Under the pieces are notes generated by a model. The model made no database searches and was not told the origin of the DNA. It saw only the letters and a list, made by a program, of their open reading frames with translations. This document shows, piece by piece, positions 26,881 to 35,309 of a DNA stretch of 64,000 nucleotides; the first letter of the stretch is position 1; every line of letters begins with the position of its first letter. The position numbers and the translations under genes were made by a program. Source of the DNA: Pseudomonas mediterranea CFBP 5447 (GTDB lineage Bacteria; Pseudomonadota; Gammaproteobacteria; Pseudomonadales; Pseudomonadaceae). The DNA is taken from the NCBI RefSeq assembly GCF_000774145.1, contig NZ_KN322987.1:1536670-1600669 (forward strand), in the 5' to 3' direction.

Positions 26881-27021
26881 AACAACATAGTTTGACACAG
26901 CCCCTCAAGTAAACCGGGGGCTGTAGGATGATCCGGGATCCACACAACAGCAACATAGATTGACACAGGCGCGTCACATTTCAAATACGGCGCTCGATTG
27001 GTAACAACATAGATTGACACA
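26881..27021 (+). repeat. Three 19-bp end repeats, probable left end of a larger Tn7-like element
   Basis: AACAACATAGATTGACACA or a one-base variant occurs at 26881-26899, 26949-26967 and 27003-27021, in one orientation and unevenly spaced. This is the layout of transposase binding sites at the ends of Tn7-like elements. They begin 14 bases after the right end of the preceding element. A TnsC-like gene and two TniQ genes lie 32-37 kb to the right, pointing leftwards. No other copy is in the window, so the matching right end should be beyond 64000. Confidence 0.6.
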
Positions 27022-27096
27022 ACAGCGTCGGCGTTCATTCATGCCGAAACGCTATGCGAGCGCGACTTGGCACTTACCCGTTTGGAATAGAGTTTT

Positions 27097-27489
27097 TCAG
27101 CACAGGCTTAGTGCGGTGTCTAAATCTGTGCGCAACCTTCGACCGGCCCCCATTAGCACGTAAACGGTGTTTTTTGTTAGAAACAAGCAGTCGTGGATGA
27201 AGGAAACACCCAGTGTCGTTTTGACCCAATCACCAGGTGCGAAGCGGCCTTTACTGTCTTGGATAACGGTCGAAGCGTAAACGAGAGCAGGAATTAGCTC
27301 TCTATCCGTAATGGCTTTCCGCTGACTTGTTGTGACGGCGAGATCCAATATCGCCCAATCAGTAACAAGACAATAGGCACGGGAAGGGAAATGCAGGCGG
27401 GCGAGCGCTACAGCATCTGGGGTGGTGAGTTCGCATCCGTCTATTTTCTCACCATCAGAAAGCACTGAAATATAATCTGCCAAATTCAT
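27097..27489 (-). CDS. Small protein downstream of an antitoxin-like gene
   Basis: A 130-residue soluble protein with no motif I can name for certain; it may belong to a DUF family seen in pseudomonads (DUF6957-like). It has 'AYCLVTDWAILDLAVTTSQR' in the middle and a conserved-looking 'YASTVIQDSKGRFAPGDWVK'. It lies 42 bases downstream of the Xre/MbcA/ParS-type gene and on the same strand, the place where a RES-domain toxin usually stands. It lacks a RES pattern. A toxin or modifier role is a guess from position. Confidence 0.6.
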   Translation of the reverse strand: MNLADYISVLSDGEKIDGCELTTPDAVALARLHFPSRAYCLVTDWAILDLAVTTSQRKAITDRELIPALVYASTVIQDSKGRFAPGDWVKTTLGVSFIHDCLFLTKNTVYVLMGAGRRLRTDLDTALSLC

Positions 27490-27531
27490 GACTACCTCCT
27501 GCCGATCAAAAAACCGATTCGAACGAGAAGC

Positions 27532-28170
27532 TCAAAATGACATGCCCTCCGACACTTGAATCAGCATTTCTTCGACTAGATGTGTGCCAAAGGTTGTAGC
27601 GACCATCGATGACGGACTTTCTCCCAAAAAGCGGGCTTTGGGTTTGGATAGCCAGTGTTTGGCCTTAACTTTGTCACCGAAGATCACCTCGGCCATGGCG
27701 GTAATATGTACAAACCGGAAAAGGCGATCGCTCTCAGGCAGCGTTAAAAGATGATTGGCTGACAATCTTGTTTTTAGGGTTTTGGGTTGAATGATTCTGT
27801 CGCGCTCTTCGTCGCTTAAGGTTCCATCATCACAAAGCATTTTGATCAGGCTGACCGAGAAGCCAGCTACTATCATGTCGTGAATGTCCAGATCCGAGGC
27901 ATTGACAGAGATATGAAGAAGCCTCTCCAGACGCATGCGATATGCATGATAGACATCCTGACGCAGGACGCCAGAAACCATGGGCCGCACTGATGTTGCG
28001 TTTTGCACGGGCGTTAGCACTAATGTGCCATTCGCTACCGTTAGCTCCAGGTCGTCCCCAATACCTAACCTCATTTGGTCAAGCAACTCTTGAGGCAGAT
28101 CGATGATGATGTCGCCAGTGCCGTCCTCAGTTTTTTGGCACTTGACTATCCAACGCTCGTTTTCACTCAT
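27532..28170 (-). CDS. AbrB-like plus Xre/MbcA/ParS toxin-binding domain protein
   Basis: From the ATG at 28170 (GAGGG upstream) the product is 212 residues. An N-terminal swapped-hairpin AbrB-like segment ('IIIDLPQELLDQMRLGIGDD', then 'LELTVANGTLVLTP') would bind DNA. The C-terminus has the DUF2384 antitoxin pattern: 'AEVIFGDKVKAKHWLSKP', a Pro-Ser-Ser-Met, and a Gly-containing last helix. Xre/MbcA/ParS antitoxins neutralise RES or ParT toxins by plugging the active site. A DNA-binding AbrB module in place of the usual Xre helix-turn-helix is unusual. The partner is presumably the 130-residue protein just downstream. Confidence 0.72.
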   Translation of the reverse strand: MSENERWIVKCQKTEDGTGDIIIDLPQELLDQMRLGIGDDLELTVANGTLVLTPVQNATSVRPMVSGVLRQDVYHAYRMRLERLLHISVNASDLDIHDMIVAGFSVSLIKMLCDDGTLSDEERDRIIQPKTLKTRLSANHLLTLPESDRLFRFVHITAMAEVIFGDKVKAKHWLSKPKARFLGESPSSMVATTFGTHLVEEMLIQVSEGMSF

Positions 28171-28392
28171 GATCGTCCGGCCCTCATCCGCCATCAGAAT
28201 GACACACATCATTATGCTTGGGCGCAGAGCTGACCAAAGGAATCGGCGATCCGCTGACCGACAGGCACTGCCGCTGCTCGAACGCCGGATAGCGAGTGAA
28301 AGGGCAAAAATGGGTCAACGGCAATACCTGCCTTTCCACCTTCACATGGCTAAGCCTGAGCGTGATCAGGTAACTACACGAAAGGATATGAC

Positions 28393-28941
28393 ATGCACCC
28401 TGATGAGCTTTATGTTTCCGTCGATGTCGAGACGTCTGGGCCTATACCAGGCGAATACAGTCTGCTTTCCATTGGAGCTTGTCTTGTAGCCCAACCTGAA
28501 ACGTCCATCTATCTTGAACTACGACCTGACAGTCCGAAACACGACCCCGAAGCGCTGGCAGTATCGGGGCTGAGTTTGGAGAAGCTGGAGCGCGATGGCC
28601 TCGCTCCGCAACAGGCGATGCTGGCATTTGATAAGTGGCTGAAATCGTCCTGCAAAACGGGGCAAAAGGTCATTTTCGTAGGACTCAATGCACCGTTTGA
28701 CTGGTCATTCGTCAACTATTACTTCCACAAATACTTGGATACCAACCCCTTTGGTTTTACCGCTATCGACATGAAGGCCTACTTCATGGGAGCTGTAGGT
28801 TGCAGCTGGCAGGAAACAAAATCATCCAAGATGACCGCTGCGCTGAAGCCACTCAGCGAACCGAACCATAACGCATTGGATGATGCTCGCTTTCAGGCAG
28901 AGCTCTTCGCGCTGATGCTGGCGGGTAAAGGTAACCGCTGA
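28393..28941 (+). CDS. DEDDh 3'-5' exonuclease
   Basis: A 182-residue DnaQ/RNase T-like exonuclease domain: Asp11-Val-Glu13 ('SVDVETSGPIPGEYSLLSIG'), Asp103 ('LNAPFDWSF'), and His159 with Asp163 or 164 ('HNALDDARFQ'). All acidic ligands and the His are present, so it should degrade DNA or RNA from the 3' end. The ATG follows AGGATATGAC. It converges on the CBASS operon, whose last gene ends 29 bases away on the other strand. Single-domain exonucleases of this kind occur in defence islands, and a role with CBASS or the antitoxin pair is possible but unproven. Confidence 0.85.
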   Translation: MHPDELYVSVDVETSGPIPGEYSLLSIGACLVAQPETSIYLELRPDSPKHDPEALAVSGLSLEKLERDGLAPQQAMLAFDKWLKSSCKTGQKVIFVGLNAPFDWSFVNYYFHKYLDTNPFGFTAIDMKAYFMGAVGCSWQETKSSKMTAALKPLSEPNHNALDDARFQAELFALMLAGKGNR

Positions 28942-28969
28942 CGTGCCTGCCATGGCACCGACTTGAAGC

Positions 28970-29452
28970 TTATCTAAGCCAGGTTGCCTCAACATATCTG
29001 CCGCCCCTGAACGACCAAGCCTTGATGCCTTCTGGTTTTTCGGACTTGCCAACGATAACGGCTATTGGGTGCGGCAGATCCTGCGTGTAACGCGCAGCAA
29101 ATCTGGAGAAACTTCCTATGTCTGCCGGAGAAATCACCGGAACAGATTGGGGATGCGTATGCCAATAGCCCACCAGACGTAACCCTTGTTCGTTGGCAGC
29201 TTGGATCTCCTGACGGCACCGCTCCGCATCCAACTCTAGCCAAGACCAGCCTGACCGATCGGCGCGATGAGGCAACGTGGCCACGGCCAGCAGCAACCCT
29301 TTCGGATTAACCGGGTTGACGAATAACTGTCCCCCTCGCTCCACGCCAAAAAGGCCCTGCCGATGACTATCCAAGATGTCCGCGACAGCTTGCAACACCA
29401 ATAGCTCGGAATTCACCTCCGCCCATCGCCAGCGCCAAGCGATATCCGTCAT
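28970..29452 (-). CDS. cap3: CBASS JAB-type deconjugating peptidase Cap3
   Basis: A 160-residue MPN/JAMM metalloprotease. Glu38 ('FGVERGG') plus His98-x-His100-x10-Asp111 ('GYWHTHPQSVPVISPAD') make the zinc site. In type II CBASS, Cap3 removes the CD-NTase from its conjugated targets and limits Cap2 activity. It is the last gene of the four-gene operon, and its start overlaps the cap2 stop by four bases. Length and motif are complete, so the enzyme should be active. Confidence 0.9.
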   Translation of the reverse strand: MTDIAWRWRWAEVNSELLVLQAVADILDSHRQGLFGVERGGQLFVNPVNPKGLLLAVATLPHRADRSGWSWLELDAERCRQEIQAANEQGLRLVGYWHTHPQSVPVISPADIGSFSRFAARYTQDLPHPIAVIVGKSEKPEGIKAWSFRGGRYVEATWLR

Positions 29453-31233
29453 ACCATTTCATCCTTAGGTTCCGGCCATCCGCGCTCGAGTAGGAGTTGC
29501 TGCGCCCCCTCTGGCAGTTTGGGCCCATGGTATTGGCCTCCTAGGCTCGGCACATCTTCAGGCCTGTAGATACTGCTGACCCAAGATGCAGTGGCAATGT
29601 TGCCGGTCAATGCGCGTAAAGCCGTGTGCGACACCATAGAGGCAATATTGGTCATCCCCAGTGATCCGCCTGGAATAAAGCTCTCCCCACACGCCGGCAG
29701 TGGAACCACACCGCCTCCCGGCCACTCTGTAAACTTATGAAGAAAATCGCCGATGTTCGTGAATAAATGACGGCCATCAAAGGTACCGGCTGGTGCGAAT
29801 AGCGCGTGGCCTACCTGGGTATACGGTTCGCTCCAGGCTTGTAAAAGTCCCCAAGAAACGCCGCTGGATTTGGCTCGCCATACAGTGACCTCCGACTGCC
29901 AGTCTGCTGTCGTGATCACCACAAGATCTGCGTTATCGAACACTTCTGGTTTGCTGCTCATCACTACTTCGGCGAAAGTCGAATAAGCGGTGCATTCTGT
30001 AGTCGGAAGATCTAACAAAATCTTGTCCCTCAACGCTGAGGCTTTCGGCCTCCCTAGGCTATCCGCTCCCAGAACGTGCCTACCCAGATTGGCTGACACC
30101 AGAGTGTCAGGATCGATGAGGGTAAGGTGGCCGACACCGGAGCGTGCCAATTGTATTGCCACCGCACTGCCTAGCGAGCCAACACCAACGCAAACTACCC
30201 GAGCATTTTCGAGGCGCTGTGCTGTGCCGCTTATATCGCGGGACAGAATGGACGCTCGATCAAGCACGTCCAGGGTAGTTGCTCGGACGAGCGCCGGTGG
30301 ATGTGCATTTGCGATAGCTGGCCGGCGCCGCGCTGTACGCAGGCCAAACTTTGCCCCCCGCTCCTGCTGTACGCCGAGCGAGCGCACATTTAGGCAATAT
30401 GTTGGAGCATCTGCCCCTCCTGGAAGCTCCAGAACAATCCATCGACTCGCCAACGTTCCATTCAGCTCAAACCATGTCAGCAATTGCTGGGCATCGTCGG
30501 GTTTAAGGTGGGGCGTTAGCCACGGCAATAAATCTTCTGGATCCGGGGTGCGGATATCCGGATAAGTCTGAAGCTTGACGTAAAAACCAGGAGTTTCGGC
30601 CGCGCGAATGACAGCGGAGCGCCCGACGACCCGTCGGTAATGCCCTTTGAGTGCAGCTATGTTCGATGCTAGCCAAACCGTTTCCTGACCGGATGGCAGA
30701 GCCCGGCGCGGATCGCTGAGAGCAAACAACTGCGAGGCAGCCTGAGGTCGATCCAAAAGTAAAAGGTTCTGGTACGACTGTCCGTGCTGAAAAGACCAGT
30801 AGGTCGTGATCTCATTCTGAAATTCGATATCGCGCGTAGCCTGACTTGATCCCATCTTGGACAACGAAACGATCTGGGCCAAGCGAGCAAGGCTGTCCTC
30901 TACCACGACCTCCGGAGAGCCCATGATGGGGCGCTCCTGAAAGCCATGAAGGCAAAGCCCCGACTTGGTGGCATGCGGCCAAACCAGCCATGGAGAGGGT
31001 TCGACGTTCAGCCGCAAAAGCCCACGGGGAAAGTTGGAGGGGAAACCAATACGCAGTCGCCGCTCCTGCCCCGTGTAATCGATGGGCAAGGGATAGTGAA
31101 AGGACGCCGCTTCGTCAGCCCGCATGGGTGCGGGCTGGAGCAATGCATCGGCAGCGTCCTGACCTAGGGCATTTCGCAGTGCGACGATTCCGCGCTGCAA
31201 TGGCGTCGTAATAGGATCAGCCAAGGCGTCCAA
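29449..31233 (-). CDS. cap2: CBASS E2-E1 fusion conjugating enzyme Cap2
   Basis: A 594-residue protein. The N-terminal E2-like domain has its probable catalytic Cys94 in 'KSGLCLHGF'. A linker domain follows, then a ThiF/E1 adenylation domain ('VCVGVGSLGSAVAIQLARSG' near 346, 'LIDPDTLVSANLGRH'). The E1 active-site Cys lies near residue 514 ('LPACGESFIPGG'). Cap2 attaches the C-terminal Gly of the CD-NTase to target lysines, which primes signalling in type II CBASS. Its first codons overlap the end of the CD-NTase gene by 17 bases. All three catalytic regions are visible. Confidence 0.92.
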   Translation of the reverse strand: MDALADPITTPLQRGIVALRNALGQDAADALLQPAPMRADEAASFHYPLPIDYTGQERRLRIGFPSNFPRGLLRLNVEPSPWLVWPHATKSGLCLHGFQERPIMGSPEVVVEDSLARLAQIVSLSKMGSSQATRDIEFQNEITTYWSFQHGQSYQNLLLLDRPQAASQLFALSDPRRALPSGQETVWLASNIAALKGHYRRVVGRSAVIRAAETPGFYVKLQTYPDIRTPDPEDLLPWLTPHLKPDDAQQLLTWFELNGTLASRWIVLELPGGADAPTYCLNVRSLGVQQERGAKFGLRTARRRPAIANAHPPALVRATTLDVLDRASILSRDISGTAQRLENARVVCVGVGSLGSAVAIQLARSGVGHLTLIDPDTLVSANLGRHVLGADSLGRPKASALRDKILLDLPTTECTAYSTFAEVVMSSKPEVFDNADLVVITTADWQSEVTVWRAKSSGVSWGLLQAWSEPYTQVGHALFAPAGTFDGRHLFTNIGDFLHKFTEWPGGGVVPLPACGESFIPGGSLGMTNIASMVSHTALRALTGNIATASWVSSIYRPEDVPSLGGQYHGPKLPEGAQQLLLERGWPEPKDEMV

Positions 31234-32467
31234 CTGGCTTTACGCTCGACTGAGACGTTCCGCCACCGCTGGCCCCTCCGAAGAGCGAACCCATCGAAGC
31301 AGAGTTTCGAGTAGTGCCATCCGGTCGGCCGGGCATGGTCCAATTCGCAGGGATCTCATTGTTCACTGCCGTAATGAGCGCCGGTGCAATACCGAAATTC
31401 TTTTTCACTGCCTCGGCGAAGGAATCGTTGGATTCAAAACTTTCCAAACCCAGAGACACAGATGCACTGGCGTCCGCATGCCACCTGGCAAATGCTTGGC
31501 GATAACCTTGCCCCTCGCCCGGTCGATTCCACTTCTCTGCAAAGTTTTCGCCGTTATCGGCAGGGTTGCAGACAAAGCAATCGCTACCTCTTTGCGCGAT
31601 GTGCTGCGGCATTCTGCGAACGATTTCCAAAATTGCATCGAGCGGCGCCAAGGGCTTCGACTGCGATTCCTTCACGACATCCAGGTATGCGTGAGTCGCC
31701 AAAGTGGTTATGACAGCGGATATGGGGCGAGTATCAGCGCTCCTTGTGTTGATGGCCCATTCATCGCGATGCCGCTTGAGCAGTTTTATGGTCGCACGCA
31801 GGGGATCTTGATCGATGTAATCCTGATAATGCGGCAAAGGATCTTGTGTCGCGGCATCGAGCATCCGCTGGCTTTTGGCAACTACCAAGTTTTCAAGAGA
31901 GATTTCCTGGGCAGAGGCAACCTGTAACCAATTCGAGTAAGGGATAGGGCTGCTTGCTTTCCACCCTGTGACCCGATCCGGAACCTCCAGCTTACCCTCG
32001 CCGTTTGCTTCGCCATTTCCGTTGATCGCGCGGGCAGGTGTGACATCAATGTGGAAACCTGGATTTTCGTCGGCATAAACGATCCGGATGCCACGACGTA
32101 ATTGCTTAACTTCTTCTTGAACGCGGGAGCCTTCCCTAAAACGCTGCTCAATCGCTTCTAGAACTTCCTTCGCACTAGCGCCTTGAGCGTGAGGGAGCCA
32201 GATAATCGCGTCCGCATCAATGGTGTCCAGATCCGCAGGCGCACCGGGGATTGGCTTGATGGTCGTTTTCAGCCGCATCGAGCCTTGAACGAAGATATGG
32301 GCCTCAGCGAGCAGCGGGTTGTCGGATGCCGAGAGGATTTTTTCCAGTTGGGAGTAGCGGTCATTGATTTTTTCGTACTGCGCTTCCGACAGCGAGATTT
32401 CCCGCGCGGCGCGAAGCAGAAAATATTCCCAACTGCTGCGCTTGGTCTGTTCGTTGCTCAAAAGCAT
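31217..32467 (-). CDS. CBASS CD-NTase (cyclic oligonucleotide synthase)
   Basis: A 416-residue cGAS/DncV-like nucleotidyltransferase: Gly62-Ser63 ('FVQGSMRLKT') and the metal-binding Asp84-x-Asp86 ('DLDTIDADAIIWL'), with a third acidic residue likely in 'ENPGFHIDVTPA' near 160. It makes a cyclic di- or trinucleotide on infection. The protein ends ...PVGRLG, and a C-terminal Gly is what Cap2 conjugates, so the system appears intact. Pairing with a Cap5 effector recalls the CdnG systems of Pseudomonas and Asticcacaulis, but I cannot assign the clade without alignment. It starts one base after the cap5 stop. Confidence 0.9.
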   Translation of the reverse strand: MLLSNEQTKRSSWEYFLLRAAREISLSEAQYEKINDRYSQLEKILSASDNPLLAEAHIFVQGSMRLKTTIKPIPGAPADLDTIDADAIIWLPHAQGASAKEVLEAIEQRFREGSRVQEEVKQLRRGIRIVYADENPGFHIDVTPARAINGNGEANGEGKLEVPDRVTGWKASSPIPYSNWLQVASAQEISLENLVVAKSQRMLDAATQDPLPHYQDYIDQDPLRATIKLLKRHRDEWAINTRSADTRPISAVITTLATHAYLDVVKESQSKPLAPLDAILEIVRRMPQHIAQRGSDCFVCNPADNGENFAEKWNRPGEGQGYRQAFARWHADASASVSLGLESFESNDSFAEAVKKNFGIAPALITAVNNEIPANWTMPGRPDGTTRNSASMGSLFGGASGGGTSQSSVKPVGRLG

Positions 32468-33634
32468 TTACCTAGCCTCCTGGGCCACCGAGCCCAATTG
32501 CAGTGTTTGCGTAAACCGATCTTGGTTTTCTTTGTCCCGATCGAAGATCAGGTACATATGTTGATGCTGCGTTGTGAGCAACGCGCCAAACTCGATGGCC
32601 AATGCCGCAGGAATAGCGGCGAAAACGTGGATAGGGTCAGGAGTCAGAGCTTCAAGCTGACTCAGTCGTATTTGAAGTGCGTCGCGAAAGGCATGAATCA
32701 CCCGCCGGTTCTGTACCATCGCATAGCTTGGTTCTGGGATCGACAGCTCTGCAATACGTGCACCGGGCAGAGCGTCGATCACGTCTCGAACTGGGACTTG
32801 CGCAGAAATGGAGAGCACCAGCGCCAGTGGCCCGTCGCCTTCGGGAGGAGGTGTAAACAAAAAAGCGGGCGGCTCAGCGGACTGATCGGGCCAGCGCAAA
32901 CGATGCTCGCGGTGAAAGGAGAAGATCAAGCGCTTGGAACGGTCGCCGATACTCTGGCCCAACATCATCAAAGCCGGGATGTCGGCCAATCCGACTACTG
33001 CCAGCGCGGGCGAGTCGCCGTAGGTGCCGCCGCGACGCTTGAGTTGCTGTTCCAGCTCATACTGGATGCTGTCTTTGACGTTCTGCCAATAGGTAGTGTC
33101 CCTGCCACGTGGTCCGGGCGCAGCGAAGGCGATTTTGATGCCTTGATCGAAGGCGGTTAATCCCTCGGCGGACATCGCAGTCAACAGATCGCGAACGGGG
33201 ATATCGTTGATCGTCTGAAAATGCTGACTCTGGACGATAAGAGGAATAGCTCTGCCACCATCGGGGGTCGTTGCGGCGAGTCGGATGCGTTCGAGGTACG
33301 CTTGGTGCAAACCGCTCAGATCATTTTCAGGATACCCATCTGCGTCACGATCAATTTTGTCATGACAGCCTGGGCACAGGAGCATCAGGTTAGCAGTATC
33401 GTTAGTGTGCGCTTTAGCATCATGGTCCGCGCGTCCCCGAGGCCCCTTGGGACTGGCGGGTAGGATATGCGCCACTTCGCCCCATTTCATGGGCTTGCCG
33501 GCACGATAGTCGAACGTTAGATCTGTGCCGCACAGTTCACAATGACCAGCGGTTTGTGTCCATACGATCCGCTTCGTCTCATCATTCGTATTAAAGCGCC
33601 CACTCGCAGGCTTTGCGTCTTCTTGTTCTGCCAT
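32468..33634 (-). CDS. cap5: CBASS effector Cap5 (HNH nuclease-SAVED)
   Basis: A 388-residue two-domain protein and the first gene of the CBASS operon. The N-terminal HNH domain has Cys32-x2-Cys35, His56 ('GEVAHILPASP'), Asn82 and Cys87-x2-Cys90-His91 ('LMLLCPGCHDKID'). The remainder (about 150-385) is a SAVED domain with 'ALAVVGLADIPALMMLGQSI', 'RLIFSFHREHRLRWP' and 'PIHVFAAIPAALAIEFGALL'. SAVED domains bind the cyclic nucleotide made by the CD-NTase, and the HNH domain then cuts DNA, killing the cell before phage release. It is probably transcribed from just upstream of 33634. All nuclease residues are present. Confidence 0.92.
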   Translation of the reverse strand: MAEQEDAKPASGRFNTNDETKRIVWTQTAGHCELCGTDLTFDYRAGKPMKWGEVAHILPASPKGPRGRADHDAKAHTNDTANLMLLCPGCHDKIDRDADGYPENDLSGLHQAYLERIRLAATTPDGGRAIPLIVQSQHFQTINDIPVRDLLTAMSAEGLTAFDQGIKIAFAAPGPRGRDTTYWQNVKDSIQYELEQQLKRRGGTYGDSPALAVVGLADIPALMMLGQSIGDRSKRLIFSFHREHRLRWPDQSAEPPAFLFTPPPEGDGPLALVLSISAQVPVRDVIDALPGARIAELSIPEPSYAMVQNRRVIHAFRDALQIRLSQLEALTPDPIHVFAAIPAALAIEFGALLTTQHQHMYLIFDRDKENQDRFTQTLQLGSVAQEAR

Positions 33635-34023
33635 TCCGACCTACCCCCCGAGAAACATCCATGATTGAAAACGATGATGGCAAGATAAGATCATATTAAG
33701 GTCATTTGTCTCAATTTCAAGAGAGATATCAGGGTGACGAATGCTGAGTCGGCTTTGAGCAGGGTGCTTTTTTGGCTCATCGAAACGCAGTGATGGAAGC
33801 GGGCGTTTTTCTAGCAAGTGCCGGTGGGGAGTGGCACTGACCACAGCGTATGTATCGAAATTAGCGAGTTTATGCAAAGTACATAAACTCGCTAATTTCG
33901 ATACATACCGCGCGTAGAACTGATGACAACGAGATGTGCAACTCAAACGAGGCTGCAAGCGCAGCCCCTTTTTTGCACATTTTTTCCGCGTTAGTGCCTG
34001 CCAGGCTCAGCGGATAGCTCCGG
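33635..34023. other. Junction region upstream of CBASS, no gene
   Basis: This contains the CBASS promoter, a long perfect palindrome (33848-33908) and the junction with the truncated efflux operon. Open frames across the palindrome are shadows of its symmetry. Confidence 0.5.
33848..33908. repeat. Perfect 27-bp inverted repeat
   Basis: The arm 33848-33874 (GTATGTATCGAAATTAGCGA and on) is repeated exactly in reverse complement at 33882-33908, around a 7-base loop CAAAGTA. It is AT-rich and has no T-run, so it is not a terminator. It lies between CBASS and the broken efflux genes, so a recombination or resolution site, or an element end, is the best guess. Confidence 0.85.
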
Positions 34024-34149
34024 CTACTGCTCCGATGCTGCATCCGGTACTGCGCTCACCCTCGGTTGGGCCAACCAGTAACCACCGGCGACTCCCAAAG
34101 CAATTGAGATGCTGACAACAAAAACCCCTTTCCATGTTCGAGAGATCAT
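34024..34149 (-). pseudogene. Truncated RND efflux adaptor (CusB/SilB-like) N-terminus
   Basis: ATG at 34149 overlaps the stop of the outer-membrane gene (ATGA) and encodes a membrane anchor (MISRTWKGVFVVSISIALGV, then AGGYWLAQPR) typical of heavy-metal RND adaptors. It reaches a TAG after 41 codons, and unrelated sequence follows. The remaining 400 or so codons and the RND pump gene are gone. This marks the edge of the inserted CBASS block. Confidence 0.7.
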
Positions 34150-35208
34150 TGAGCGGACTCCCCATAGGCGAAATACAGGCGAGCGCTGGTGAGAGCACGC
34201 TGCTCTTCAACATCAATCTGCTTGAGTCGGGCTTCGATAAGCTCGCGCCGAGCGGCCACGACGGAGTTCAAATCGCCCTTGCCGGCGCGATAGCTAGCCA
34301 TAGTGAGCTCGACCTTTTCTTTAGCCAAAGGGAGCAGACTGCTCTGGGATCGATGGACGGCGCGATTCAGGCGCTCATAGTCGGCCACTTGATCTTCTAG
34401 TTGCTGGGTGTGCTCGCGTGAAAGGACTTCACGCTCAGCCTCAAGCTGGTTGAGTTCCGCGTGCTTGGCTGCAATTTTGGGGTTTTGTCGTGAGTCAGGA
34501 AACAGCGGTAGATCCCATGAAAATTGCACGCTGACCATGTCGCCGTACTCACGGCCGCGATGCTGGTAATCGACTTCCCAGCTCCAATCAGACCGCTTTT
34601 CCGCTTCGGCCTCGCGGACCCTGGCCTGCGCTTCGCGGGTCATTGGTGCAAACGCAGCCAACTCTGGGTGATGTTGAACCTTGTGAGAGTAACCAGAGGC
34701 TTCTACAGGCCATTCAGGCAAACTGCCCAGAGGTTTATCGTTCGCGGCTGGTCCAATCCAGCGCTTCAGGGCCGCTCGGGCTTGCGCTCTTTGACGAATG
34801 AGATCGTCTTGCTGCTCTTCCAATTGTGCCGCCTCTTGTCTGGGCGTGACGGCATCAGCAGGTTGAGCGCGGCCACCGGCAATTTGGGCGCGGACAGTAT
34901 CGGCCAGCAGGCGGTACCATTTGCATGGTCATGAAGTCCTGATCGATGCTCCAGCGATCCGGCCCCCCAATGGGATAGTTCTGTATACCTACCAGCAACT
35001 TGGGATCGGGTAGTTCCCCGGCTGGGATGGCTGCACTATTGGCAGCACGAATTTTTGCATCTTGTGCAGTCAGCGACGGCGCATTGTTTTCAGCCAGCTG
35101 CAAAGCTTCATCGAGTGTCAATGCAGCAGCGAGACTCGGCAAGGCCAGTACGCTTGCCGCCAAGATGGTCACGAGGGGCCACCCTGTGCAATAGCACTTG
35201 GATTTCAT
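34146..35208 (-). pseudogene. Broken TolC-family outer-membrane gene (CusC/CzcC-like)
   Basis: The N-terminal part (start ATG 35208, signal peptide then 'LTLDEALQLAENNAPSLTAQ' and 'GELPDPKLLVGIQNYPIGGP') shifts frame at about 34914. The rest continues in another frame ('YRLLADTVRAQIAGGRAQPA' to 'SARLYFAYGESAQ'). Compared with a typical family member, some 50-60 residues are missing at the shift, so an internal deletion made the break. The gene would have been the outer-membrane channel of a copper/silver RND pump. It follows the small metal-protein gene at 35310 and precedes the truncated adaptor. Confidence 0.85.
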
Positions 35209-35309
35209 GGTCACGATTCCTGTGATGATCCACCGCGCGCCTCATGAGACATGCGCGCAGATATGCCATCCCGCATGACGCGGAATGAGGGCTCAGTGTG
35301 GTACAGGAA

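Noticed and set aside
33848..33908. Palindrome as a terminator for cap5 or the efflux genes
   Set aside because: Both neighbouring genes read leftwards and it lies upstream of cap5; AT-rich stem and no T-run.
33641..33958. 105-residue minus-strand frame across the CBASS upstream region
   Set aside because: It depends on the 27-bp palindrome, has no domain pattern and no ribosome site.
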